A stretch of 64,000 bases of DNA from Planomicrobium stackebrandtii. Lineage in GTDB: Bacteria; Bacillota; Bacilli; Bacillales_A; Planococcaceae. Position 1 is the first letter of the stretch. Each line of letters opens with the position of its first letter. The notes under the pieces were generated by a model, which was not told the DNA's origin, ran no database searches, and saw nothing but the letters and a program-made list of their open reading frames with translations. This document shows, in pieces, positions 44,869 through 52,308 of the stretch. Both the position numbers and the translations under genes were made by a program. The stretch is from contig NZ_JAUSWB010000006.1 in the NCBI RefSeq assembly GCF_030814955.1, positions 248,001 through 312,000 on the forward strand, read 5' to 3'.

Positions 44869-45620
44869 AGATCCTTTTTCATTAATTGCATCCGCCGGTT
44901 GAACAAAGTCGGATAAGACAGGAAGCCAAGCATGACACTGGTCACAGCGGCCGTTGTCAACAACAGGAACATAATGAGCAGCTGGAACTGAACCGCCTGG
45001 ATCGGATCCGCCCCTGCAATGATCTGCCCGCTCATCATTCCCGGCAGCTGGACGAGCCCGACGGTTTTCTGGCTTTCAATGGTCGGAATCATACTGGCTT
45101 TGATCGAATTGATCAATTGCGTATGAATTGCCTGTTTCGGCGTTCCTCCAAGCGATAGGATCAACTCGGTTTCGTCCTGATGCGACTCAATTTCCGATGT
45201 AAATCGGTTCAGGAAAAGAATCGACAACACCATTGAATTTCCAATGACCATTCCACTGATTGGAATGATGTATTGGGCTGTTGCTGGTGTAATATTAAAT
45301 CCTAACAGGATGCCTTGCGTTAATACTTCCACAGATATCAGGGTGACAGCCACCTTGGACGTGATGCCTTGGATTGCCGCTCCTTTTTTCTGTGCATTGT
45401 GCGTTGCCGCCACAATCATCAAAGCGACCATCAGGAAAATATAAACCAGGCTTTCCGAATCAAAAACAAACTTCAGTACATAGCCGACTGCCAATAATTG
45501 AACAATTGAACGCAAAGTAGCAACAATTGTATCCCTCTCCAGGCCAAGGTTCAGAGTTTTAGATAAAAGAAGAGGGATCACAACAAAAATCAGGGTGATG
45601 GACAACGTTAAATAGCTCAT
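44862..45620 (-). CDS. fetB: Iron export permease FetB (UPF0014)
   Basis: A 252-residue, about seven-helix permease of the UPF0014 family, partner of FetA; the pair is reported to export iron and relieve oxidative stress in E. coli. Family segments are LERDTIVATLRSIVQLLAVG near residue 30, LSLGGTPKQAIHTQLINSIK around 150 and PGMMSGQIIAGADPIQAVQ around 190. The start overlaps the end of fetA (ATGA). The last codons, including the TAA stop, fall in the terminal repeat of the element at 44721-44868, so the present C-terminus (KKDLI) was partly set by that insertion. Confidence 0.88.
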   Translation of the reverse strand: MSYLTLSITLIFVVIPLLLSKTLNLGLERDTIVATLRSIVQLLAVGYVLKFVFDSESLVYIFLMVALMIVAATHNAQKKGAAIQGITSKVAVTLISVEVLTQGILLGFNITPATAQYIIPISGMVIGNSMVLSILFLNRFTSEIESHQDETELILSLGGTPKQAIHTQLINSIKASMIPTIESQKTVGLVQLPGMMSGQIIAGADPIQAVQFQLLIMFLLLTTAAVTSVMLGFLSYPTLFNRRMQLMKKDLI

Positions 45621-46348
45621 TGCGCTTCCCCCATAACAAACTGTCTGACTTTATCATTTGCCGGATCATTGAGCAGGCTGCTTTCACCTGTTTCAACCAC
45701 TTCGCCATTCATCATTACCCATGTGAAATCACCAATCTCACGCGCCTGTTGGAGGTTGTGCGTAATCCAAATGATGGTAGTGCCGTATTTTTTATTGATT
45801 TTAACAATCAGTTCTTCAATTTCCTTCAAAGAAGTTCGGTCCAAGGAAGATGTAATCTCATCCAGCAGCAAAACAGCCGGTTTGTTGACAAGTGTTCGGG
45901 CAATCGAAACTTTTTGGCGCTGGCCGCCGGATAAGTCTTTGACTTTCCGGTCCAGCAGTTCTTCTTCAAGTCCAACATCGTGCAGCAATTCTTTTGCCTG
46001 AGCTTTGGACAGGGACTTTCCCTGCAGCTCCAGCGGCAGGCTTAAGTTTTTGTAGACAGTGCCGCCAACCATTGGAGCGCTTTGAAGTGCGATTCCGACT
46101 AACTGGCGAAGGTCAACCGGCTCGTAGTCCTCAATAGGCTTGTCTTTAATGTAAACTTCCCCTGATTGAGGTGATAACAATCCGTTGCATAATTTCAGTA
46201 AAGTTGTCTTGCCGGCTCCAGAGGGACCTACCAATGTTGTAATTTTCCCTTCTGGAAAAGAACCTGTAATGCCTGTTAATATGGGGGTTTCCCCATACGA
46301 AAAAGCCACATGATTAAAATGGACAGCCGGCCTATAATTTATAGACAT
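45617..46348 (-). CDS. fetA: Iron export ABC ATPase FetA
   Basis: A 243-residue ABC ATPase, partner of FetB. Walker A is LVGPSGAGKTTLLKL near residue 38, the Q-loop GIALQSAPMVGG near 80, the signature LSGGQRQKVSIAR near 140, Walker B VLLLDEITSSLD near 160, and the switch His in IIWITHNL near 193. I choose the ATG at 46348, with AAGGAAGTGAG upstream; the longer frame reads through a terminator. The ferritin gene lies upstream on the same strand, so storage and export of iron are encoded together. Confidence 0.9.
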   Translation of the reverse strand: MSINYRPAVHFNHVAFSYGETPILTGITGSFPEGKITTLVGPSGAGKTTLLKLCNGLLSPQSGEVYIKDKPIEDYEPVDLRQLVGIALQSAPMVGGTVYKNLSLPLELQGKSLSKAQAKELLHDVGLEEELLDRKVKDLSGGQRQKVSIARTLVNKPAVLLLDEITSSLDRTSLKEIEELIVKINKKYGTTIIWITHNLQQAREIGDFTWVMMNGEVVETGESSLLNDPANDKVRQFVMGEAQ

Positions 46349-46371
46349 AAAGCTCACTTCCTTTCGGCCAG

Positions 46372-46400
46372 AAAAACAGCACACTTTTTATAGTGTGCTG
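46372..46400 (-). terminator. Terminator between ferritin and fetAB
   Basis: CAGCACACT-ATAAAA-AGTGTGCTG followed by TTTTT on the minus strand. No separate promoter for fetAB is obvious in the 50 bases that remain, so partial read-through may supply fetAB. Confidence 0.88.
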
Positions 46401-46412
46401 CCGGCATTGCTA

Positions 46413-46910
46413 TTAATCTTCCAGTTTGCGATGTGCAAACTCATCATCCATTTTCAGGAAGTATTCGCCGCCTTCTTCAATGGCTCTTACTCTTGCGATG
46501 ATGTCGCGGAATGATTTTTCTTCTTCCATCTGTTCTTCGATAAACCAATCAAGGAATGATAGCGTTGCATGCTCCTGCATCTCGTCAGCTAAGGTGACTA
46601 ACGCATAAATATTGCTGGTAACGCTTTTCTCCTGCGATAATGAACTTTCCAGAACGTCCAGCGCACTGACGAAATGATTTTTCGGCTCAGTCAAAGCCTG
46701 CAGAACTGGCTTCTCATCCATTGTCACCAAATAATTGTAGAATTTCATCGCGTGAAAATGCTCTTCTCTTGATTGGATCAAATAGAAGTTCGCAAATCCA
46801 TGATAGCCTTTTTTCGAAAAGTAGGCTGCCATAGCCGTATAAGCATGAGCTGCCTGTAATTCATTATTGAATTGGTCGTTTAATGCATTCGTTAATTTTT
46901 CTGATAACAT
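46413..46910 (-). CDS. ftnA: Ferritin
   Basis: A 165-residue non-haem ferritin that oxidises and stores iron in a 24-subunit shell. The ferroxidase ligands are present: Glu in NNELQAAHAYTAMAAYF (residue 17), Glu and His in SREEHFHAMKFYNYL (about 50 and 53), Glu in SQEKSVTSNIYALV (about 94), and Gln in DEMQEHATLSFLDWFIEEQ (about 127). The ATG follows GAGGAGG. Upstream, the shared divergent region with ribA holds two Fur/PerR-like boxes, so control by iron or peroxide is likely. Confidence 0.92.
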   Translation of the reverse strand: MLSEKLTNALNDQFNNELQAAHAYTAMAAYFSKKGYHGFANFYLIQSREEHFHAMKFYNYLVTMDEKPVLQALTEPKNHFVSALDVLESSLSQEKSVTSNIYALVTLADEMQEHATLSFLDWFIEEQMEEEKSFRDIIARVRAIEEGGEYFLKMDDEFAHRKLED

Positions 46911-47009
46911 CTTTATTCCTCCTCTTTCTTATTTAGAATTATTATAATGTAGTCAATATACCATAGCTCCAAATCAGAAGCAAGTTAAATGAGAATACGT
47001 AATTTTAAA

Positions 47010-47024
47010 TGAGAATAAATATCA
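47010..47024. promoter_or_regulatory. Fur/PerR-like box, ferritin-proximal
   Basis: TGAGAATAAATATCA matches 12 of 14 fixed positions of the Fur 7-1-7 motif TGATAATNATTATCA. The 13 bases TTAAATGAGAATA occur here and again about 20 bases to the left, as a direct repeat. It lies 100 bases upstream of ferritin. Confidence 0.55.
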
Positions 47025-47052
47025 ACAGAATTGCAAATAGACTTTATCTAAA

Positions 47053-47067
47053 TGATAATAATTATTG
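47053..47067. promoter_or_regulatory. Fur box, ribA-proximal
   Basis: TGATAATAATTATTG matches all but the last two bases of the Fur 7-1-7 motif TGATAATNATTATCA. It lies 91 bases before ribA and about 145 bases before ferritin, in the divergent promoter region. The related PerR motif is also approached, so either regulator is possible. Confidence 0.7.
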
Positions 47068-47157
47068 TTTACAAACTATCCAAGCTAATAACTTACTTTT
47101 AGTAACAAGATGTAGTACGATATCATATAGACAGGGTACATATAGGGGGAAACCGAA

Positions 47158-47919
47158 ATGACAGACATGAAACTAGATCCAAAGGTCTTTGCCATATTAA
47201 AAGAAAAAATTCAAATGATCGAGACTGCAGAAGGTGCTATTTACCTTGTCGGCCCGATTCGGCTGCCTGTTAGTTTATATGAAGAAACCTTCATATTCAA
47301 CTGGTATTGCTGGTTAAGCCTCGACGAGGTCACTGAAGATTACGAGAGCATTATTGAAAAACTCAGTTCTGCAAACCTGGCAGAATACCAGCAATCGAGT
47401 GTCCTCGTTTATGGAGATTTCGAAAATGATGCAGATGCATTGATTCGCATGCATTCCATCTGCCACACTGGCGATATTTTTGGCAGCAAGCGCTGCGACT
47501 GCGGCTACCAATTAAAACAATCCATGAAACGGATTACAGACCATGGCACTGGTGCACTGTTTTATTTGGCCAACCATGAGGGGCGCGGCATCGGCCTCTT
47601 CAGCAAAGCAATGGCTTATGTTCTCCAAGAAAACGGCTATGACACTGTCGAAGCTAACGAACGTTTAGGATATGTGGATGATTCCAGAAATTATGGAGAC
47701 GCTATCGCTGTTCTGCAGGCATTGCGCACCAAGCCGGTGATATTGATGACCAATAATCCAAAGAAAGTGGATGCCATTGAAAAAGCCGGTCTCCAAATTG
47801 CTTCGAGAACATCTCTATGGGGAGACGAATCCGAATACAACGCAAACTATCTCCAGACCAAGATCGACCGCTCAGGACACCTTAAGGATGGGGAGGATAT
47901 TGTCCATGTCAAGCCATGA
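47158..47919 (+). CDS. ribA: GTP cyclohydrolase II (monofunctional)
   Basis: Opens GTP to 2,5-diamino-6-ribosylamino-4-pyrimidinone phosphate, the first step of riboflavin and deazaflavin-type pathways. The 253-residue protein carries the three zinc cysteines in HSICHTGDIFGSKRCDCG near residue 100, the GTP-site NHEGRGIGLFSKAMAYVLQE near 140, LGYVDDSRNYGDA and LMTNNPKKVDAIEKAGLQI. There is no DHBP synthase domain, unlike the usual Bacillus RibBA. The first 80 residues differ from common RibA sequences. It overlaps ribD by 14 bases. No FMN riboswitch was seen upstream; a Fur box was. Confidence 0.85.
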   Translation: MTDMKLDPKVFAILKEKIQMIETAEGAIYLVGPIRLPVSLYEETFIFNWYCWLSLDEVTEDYESIIEKLSSANLAEYQQSSVLVYGDFENDADALIRMHSICHTGDIFGSKRCDCGYQLKQSMKRITDHGTGALFYLANHEGRGIGLFSKAMAYVLQENGYDTVEANERLGYVDDSRNYGDAIAVLQALRTKPVILMTNNPKKVDAIEKAGLQIASRTSLWGDESEYNANYLQTKIDRSGHLKDGEDIVHVKP

Positions 47920-49006
47920 ATTTTATATGGACCTTGCACTCAGCAATGCGAAAACCGTAAAGGGACAGACAGATCCAAACCCGCTCGTCGGTTCTGTTAT
48001 CGTTAATAATAACCGGGTTGTCGGCATCGGCACCCACTTGAAAGCGGGAGAACCTCATGCAGAAATCCATGCTCTCCGTATGGCGGGTGACATGAGCCAT
48101 GGCGCGACCATCTATGTAACGCTCGAACCGTGCTCCCATTTTGGACGGACCGGTCCTTGTGCACAGGCCATTATCGATGCAGGCATTAAACAAGTTGTTG
48201 TGGCTACGCTTGATCCAAATCCGATTGTTTCCGGAAATGGTGTTCGGATGCTGGAGGAAGCTGGCATTGAAGTGATTGTCGGAGTCCGTGAGCAGGAGTC
48301 GCGGGCAATGAACGAAGTTTTCAATAAATTCATTGTCGAAAAGACTCCCTTCGTGACCTTAAAAGCTGCTTCGACGCTTGACGGAAAAATTGCCACTCAT
48401 TCCCTCGACAGCAAGTGGATTACTTCTGAAGAAGCACGATTGGATGTTCATCTTCTGCGTAGCCAGCACATGGCCATACTTGTAGGTGTCGGCACTGTTA
48501 TCGCAGACGATCCGGAGTTGACGGCCCGCATTCCAAATGGCCGCAATCCGCTCCGCATTGTACTCGATTCCACGCTGCGCATTCCGCTGGAATCGAAACT
48601 TGTTACAGATAGATTAGTGGATACATGGATCTTTACGAGCCGCAATCACGACGCCGACAAGCGCAAGGACTTAGAGGAGCTGGGCCTTTCCATTTACGAA
48701 ACCAGCAGTGAAAATCAGGTAGACGTGCTGGACGTTGTACGCCTGCTCGGTGAAAAAGGCGTTTCTTCACTCTTTATTGAAGGCGGCGGCACGATTAATG
48801 CAGCTTTTTTGGAAAATGGATTAATTGATAAAGTGGTATTTTACTTTGCGCCTAAAATCATCGGCGGCAAAATTGCACCGACTTTTATTGAAGGAACAGG
48901 CGTTGAATGGATGAAAGACGCCATCGATATACGAGATGGCGAATTCACCCCTATTGGCAAGGATTTTAAATTTACGGGATATCCCGAAAAGCGAGGCAGC
49001 AAATGA
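47906..49006 (+). CDS. ribD: Pyrimidine deaminase/reductase
   Basis: Bifunctional 366-residue enzyme carrying out the second and third steps of riboflavin synthesis: deamination of the RibA product, then NADPH reduction of the ribosyl side chain. The deaminase zinc site is HAEIHALRMAGD with TLEPCSHFGRTGPC (residues about 48-85); the reductase domain starts at KTPFVTLKAASTLDGKIAT near 150 and has LFIEGGGTINAAFLENGLI near 295. I choose the ATG at 47906 inside the end of ribA, nine bases after GGGGAGG, because it gives the standard N-terminus. It overlaps the next gene (ATGA). Confidence 0.93.
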   Translation: MSSHEFYMDLALSNAKTVKGQTDPNPLVGSVIVNNNRVVGIGTHLKAGEPHAEIHALRMAGDMSHGATIYVTLEPCSHFGRTGPCAQAIIDAGIKQVVVATLDPNPIVSGNGVRMLEEAGIEVIVGVREQESRAMNEVFNKFIVEKTPFVTLKAASTLDGKIATHSLDSKWITSEEARLDVHLLRSQHMAILVGVGTVIADDPELTARIPNGRNPLRIVLDSTLRIPLESKLVTDRLVDTWIFTSRNHDADKRKDLEELGLSIYETSSENQVDVLDVVRLLGEKGVSSLFIEGGGTINAAFLENGLIDKVVFYFAPKIIGGKIAPTFIEGTGVEWMKDAIDIRDGEFTPIGKDFKFTGYPEKRGSK

Positions 49007-49575
49007 GATTTGGATTTGACGTAGACGATACACTGATCAATTTGCGTGAATACGCATTTCACTATTACCAGGAGCAATTGGGCAAACGTGTAGACATTGA
49101 TATTTTCCATGCCTTAAACCGCGTCGAAATACACGAGGCATTTGAACTCAGCGATGAAGAAGGCAAGAACATGTGGAACCGCTCTTTGGACTTTTTGTAT
49201 TTCACCGATTGCCCCATCTACCCCGGGGCACTGGAATTGCTAAAACAGCTCGAGTCTGGCGGCCATGAGATTTTCTATATAACCTCACGTCCTCCTGAGC
49301 ATACGGAAAATACATTCAACTGGCTCATCGAACAAGGATTCCCCGTAGAGCGGGAGAACTTTTTCTGTGGCATGAAAGATGCGGAGAAAGTTGGGATCAT
49401 CAAAAATCTCGAGTTGGATTATTATTTCGATGACAAGCCAGCTGTTTTGGATACCTTAACAAATGAGCCGGTGAGAGTAGTCGTCAAAGACCAATCTTAT
49501 AACCGCCATCTTGATTTGCCGCGTGTGAAAAATTGGGACCAATTAGGCGATATGATGAATAGCGGCAGGAAGTGA
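49003..49575 (+). CDS. HAD-superfamily phosphatase (YqfW/NT5C-like)
   Basis: A 190-residue HAD hydrolase of the 5'(3')-nucleotidase type. Motif I is FGFDVDDTLI at the N-terminus, motif II YITSR near residue 95, motif III the Lys in GMKDAEKVGIIK near 130, motif IV YYFDDKPAVLD near 145. Its ATG overlaps the ribD stop, so it belongs to the ribA-ribD operon. The riboflavin pathway needs a phosphatase on the RibD product, and other HAD enzymes (YcsE, YitU, YwtE) do this in B. subtilis, so that step is a good candidate function here. This is inference from position; a nucleotidase role is the alternative. Confidence 0.82.
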   Translation: MRFGFDVDDTLINLREYAFHYYQEQLGKRVDIDIFHALNRVEIHEAFELSDEEGKNMWNRSLDFLYFTDCPIYPGALELLKQLESGGHEIFYITSRPPEHTENTFNWLIEQGFPVERENFFCGMKDAEKVGIIKNLELDYYFDDKPAVLDTLTNEPVRVVVKDQSYNRHLDLPRVKNWDQLGDMMNSGRK

Positions 49576-49675
49576 AGCAGCTTTATTAGCCTTTGTAGCT
49601 TGGATTTGTGTTTGGAACACTTCAGATTTGAATTTCTCTCCGAAGTTGAATGCTATTGCAGTTTCAAAGCACTTC

Positions 49676-49715
49676 AAAAACCCCCTGATTCCAATTTTTG
49701 GAATCAGGGGGTTTT
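49676..49715. terminator. Bidirectional terminator
   Basis: AAAACCCCCTGATTCC and GGAATCAGGGGGTTTT form a perfect stem between the converging rib and uxu operons. Confidence 0.93.
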
Positions 49716-49753
49716 ATGCATTTCCAACAATCGCTTCATGGAATGTGATTTTT

Positions 49754-50590
49754 CTATACGCCTGAGTAGGCCAAAAATCCACCGTCTACCGGGACTGTGA
49801 TTCCTGTAACAAAGCCAGAATAATTCTCGTCGATGAGCCATAGCATTGTGCCGACTAAATCTTCTGGTTTGCCAAAACGTTTCATCGGTGTGCTGGCCAT
49901 AATTTTCCCGGAACGGGGAGTCAACGAACCGTCTGCATGAGTCAACAGGTCCTTGTTTTGCGCGGTCAGGAAAAATCCAGGTGCAATCGCATTAACACGT
50001 AAATTTTCCTCTGCAAAATGAACAGCCATCCACATTGTGAAATTATTGATGGCCGCCTTAGCCGCGCTATACGCCGGCACTTTGGTCATGGGGGAATAGG
50101 CACTCATAGAAGAGATATTTAAAATAACCGGCGCGTCCTGTTTTAATAATTCTTTGCCAAATACTTGGCTGGCTAAGAACGAACCAGTGAAGTTGCTGGC
50201 GAAGACACGCGAGAATCCGTCTTCCTCCAATTCAAAAAAGGATTTTCCAGCTGCTCCCTCTTCATGTATTTCAATATCGGTAATAGCGTCAGGATGATTG
50301 CCTCCTGCACCATTAATAAGAATATCAATTCGGCCGAATGCTTCGACAATCTGCTCTTTAGCCTTTTCCAAAGATGCCCGGTCTAAGACATCAGCGGCTA
50401 CAGCAATGGCCGTCCCCCCTGCTGCAATAATTTCATCCGCCACGCCCTGTCCTTTTTGGGCTGTCCGGTTCAAGATTGCAACATTTACTTTTTGAGCCGC
50501 CAGGTGGCGCGCCATTTCCGAACAAAGAACGCCGCTTCCGCCGGTAATGACGGCTGTCCGTCCTGCGATAGTTTCATGAGTTGAAAACAT
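49754..50590 (-). CDS. uxuB: D-mannonate oxidoreductase (SDR type)
   Basis: A 278-residue short-chain dehydrogenase, the same length as B. subtilis UxuB (YjmF) as I recall it, interconverting fructuronate and mannonate with NAD(H). The cofactor loop is AVITGGSGVLCSEMARHLA near residue 13, NGAGGN near 93, the catalytic Ser in LNISSMSAYSP and the YxxxK motif in PAYSAAKAAINNFTMW near 170. I choose the ATG at 50590 with AAAGGGGG upstream; the longer frame runs into uxuA. It is the last gene of the operon, 11 bases after uxuA. Confidence 0.9.
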   Translation of the reverse strand: MFSTHETIAGRTAVITGGSGVLCSEMARHLAAQKVNVAILNRTAQKGQGVADEIIAAGGTAIAVAADVLDRASLEKAKEQIVEAFGRIDILINGAGGNHPDAITDIEIHEEGAAGKSFFELEEDGFSRVFASNFTGSFLASQVFGKELLKQDAPVILNISSMSAYSPMTKVPAYSAAKAAINNFTMWMAVHFAEENLRVNAIAPGFFLTAQNKDLLTHADGSLTPRSGKIMASTPMKRFGKPEDLVGTMLWLIDENYSGFVTGITVPVDGGFLAYSGV

Positions 50591-50601
50591 GGTATCCCCC
50601 T

Positions 50602-51660
50602 TTATTTTGTTTGATGTGCATCCCATAATCCTAAAAGATACATGATTCCAAGCGCTCGGTCGTACAAGCCATAGCCTGGTCTGCACTGTTCATTCCAGAT
50701 ATGGCGGCCATGATCCGGACGGGCATACCCTGTATAGTTCTGGTTCGACAATTCACGGACTACGCCATTCAAATCGATAGAACCGTCTTGTGTATAATGG
50801 GACGTTTCGATAAAATCACCATTGTCGAAAATCTTCACATTGCGCAAATGGGCAAAAGGTGAGTGTTTGGCATATTTTGATGCCAGGTCCACCATGTTAT
50901 TCTGCGGATTGGCACCCATAGATCCTGTGCAGAACGTAATGCCGTTGGATGGGGAATCCGATATGGAAATGAGCCGTTCCCAGCTTTTTTCGCCTGTCAT
51001 GATGCGCGGCAAGCCAAAGATAGACCACGGTGGATCGTCCGGATGGATGGCCATTTGAATGCCGCTCGCTTCTGCTGTTGGTAAAATTGCTTCCAGGAAA
51101 TAGGTGAGGTTCTGCCATAACTGTTCTTCATCCATGCCTTCATATGCTTCAAAAAGTTCTTGAATCCGCGCCATTTTTTCCGGTTCCCATCCAGGGAGCG
51201 TTAAATCTGAAGCTGAAGAAACTGTTTCTATCAGTTCTGCCGGCTCTAAAGATTCAATTTTTTCCTTTTCAAAGAATAGGGCAGTTGAACCATCTGGCAG
51301 TGGATGATAAAGAGACGTACGCGTCCAGTCGAATATCGGCATGAAATTATAGCAAATCACTTTGACCCCTGCTTCGCCCAGGTTGCGGATTGTCTCTTTA
51401 TAGTTTTCAATATATTGATCGCGCTCTTCGTTGCCAAGCTTGATGGATTCATGGACATTTACGCTTTCCACCACATCAGCATGAAACCCGAAAGATTTAA
51501 TATAATCGATTTCAGAACCAATTTCTTCCTTTGTCCAAACTTCTCCAGCCGGCTTCTGATGAAGGGCCCAAACAATCCCTTTGGTTCCCGGAATCTGTTT
51601 AATTTGTTCTAGCTGCACGCTATCATTGCCGCGGCCATACCAGCGAAATGTAATATTCAT
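50602..51660 (-). CDS. uxuA: Mannonate dehydratase
   Basis: Dehydrates D-mannonate to 2-keto-3-deoxygluconate. The 352-residue metal-dependent TIM-barrel enzyme starts NITFRWYGRGNDSVQLEQIK, the family N-terminus, and has VICYNFMPIFDWTRT near residue 105, the metal and substrate segment MAIHPDDPPWSIFGLPRI near 200, CTGSMGAN near 245 and the C-terminal YARPDHGRHIWNE. The ATG follows AAAGGGGGG. Together with uxuB, kdgK and kdgA it gives the whole route from fructuronate to pyruvate and glyceraldehyde phosphate. Confidence 0.95.
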   Translation of the reverse strand: MNITFRWYGRGNDSVQLEQIKQIPGTKGIVWALHQKPAGEVWTKEEIGSEIDYIKSFGFHADVVESVNVHESIKLGNEERDQYIENYKETIRNLGEAGVKVICYNFMPIFDWTRTSLYHPLPDGSTALFFEKEKIESLEPAELIETVSSASDLTLPGWEPEKMARIQELFEAYEGMDEEQLWQNLTYFLEAILPTAEASGIQMAIHPDDPPWSIFGLPRIMTGEKSWERLISISDSPSNGITFCTGSMGANPQNNMVDLASKYAKHSPFAHLRNVKIFDNGDFIETSHYTQDGSIDLNGVVRELSNQNYTGYARPDHGRHIWNEQCRPGYGLYDRALGIMYLLGLWDAHQTK

Positions 51661-51675
51661 GAGAATCCCCCCTTT

Positions 51676-52296
51676 TTAAGCTAACTCTTTAAGATACTCT
51701 TTAACCAATTGGGTAACGCCCTGTTCTCCGGCTGAACGGTAAGCTTTTGTCAAATCGCTGCCGATGCCGACTGCTACAGCTCCGGCTTCCAGCCACGCGT
51801 TCATGTTTTTGATATTGATGCCGCCAGTAGGCATAATACGCACTTTCGGCAGAGGACCGTTAACCGAACCAACAAAGGAAGGTTCAAATCCATTGGCAGG
51901 GAATAGCTTCAAGATATCACAGCCCCATTCTGTCGCCTCGACCATTTCCTTGATCGTCATGCAGCCCGGCAAATAAGGCACATTATAGCGATTGCACACT
52001 TTTGCAATATCCGGATTAAAGTTTGGGCTGACTACAAATTCAGCACCGTGCAGCAAGGCGTGGCGGGCAGTCTCTGCATCCAGGACTGTTCCCGCGCCAA
52101 TCAACGCCTGGGAACCTGCCAGTTTCTCAAATACTTTTGAAACACCCGGTGTTGTATAGGTCAATTCAATCGCCTTTAAACCGCCATTCACAGCAGCTTC
52201 TGCGACAGCTATTGCTTCATCTGCATCTTTTCCGCGTATTACGGCTACGATTTTGGCATCTAGAATCTGTTGATATATTTCCATTTTAGGAATCAT
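51676..52296 (-). CDS. kdgA: KDPG aldolase
   Basis: Splits 2-keto-3-deoxy-6-phosphogluconate into pyruvate and glyceraldehyde 3-phosphate. The 206-residue class I aldolase has the Schiff-base lysine in GCDILKLFPANGFEPS near residue 130, the general-base region IELTYTTPGV near 40, LIGAGTVLD near 65 and the phosphate loop MPTGGINIKN near 160. I choose the ATG at 52296, eight bases after GAGGAG, two codons inside the open frame. Located between the yjmD-like gene and uxuA. Confidence 0.93.
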   Translation of the reverse strand: MIPKMEIYQQILDAKIVAVIRGKDADEAIAVAEAAVNGGLKAIELTYTTPGVSKVFEKLAGSQALIGAGTVLDAETARHALLHGAEFVVSPNFNPDIAKVCNRYNVPYLPGCMTIKEMVEATEWGCDILKLFPANGFEPSFVGSVNGPLPKVRIMPTGGINIKNMNAWLEAGAVAVGIGSDLTKAYRSAGEQGVTQLVKEYLKELA

Positions 52297-52308
52297 CTGC
52301 ATCTCTCC

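Noticed and set aside
47100..47157. FMN riboswitch before ribA
   Set aside because: The leader between the Fur box and ribA is about 90 bases, and none of the conserved RFN segments are present.
47158..49575. Toxoflavin-type biosynthetic cluster
   Set aside because: RibA and RibD paralogues begin that pathway, but no methyltransferase, ToxC/ToxD-like gene or transporter follows; the third gene is a HAD phosphatase and the operon ends at a terminator.
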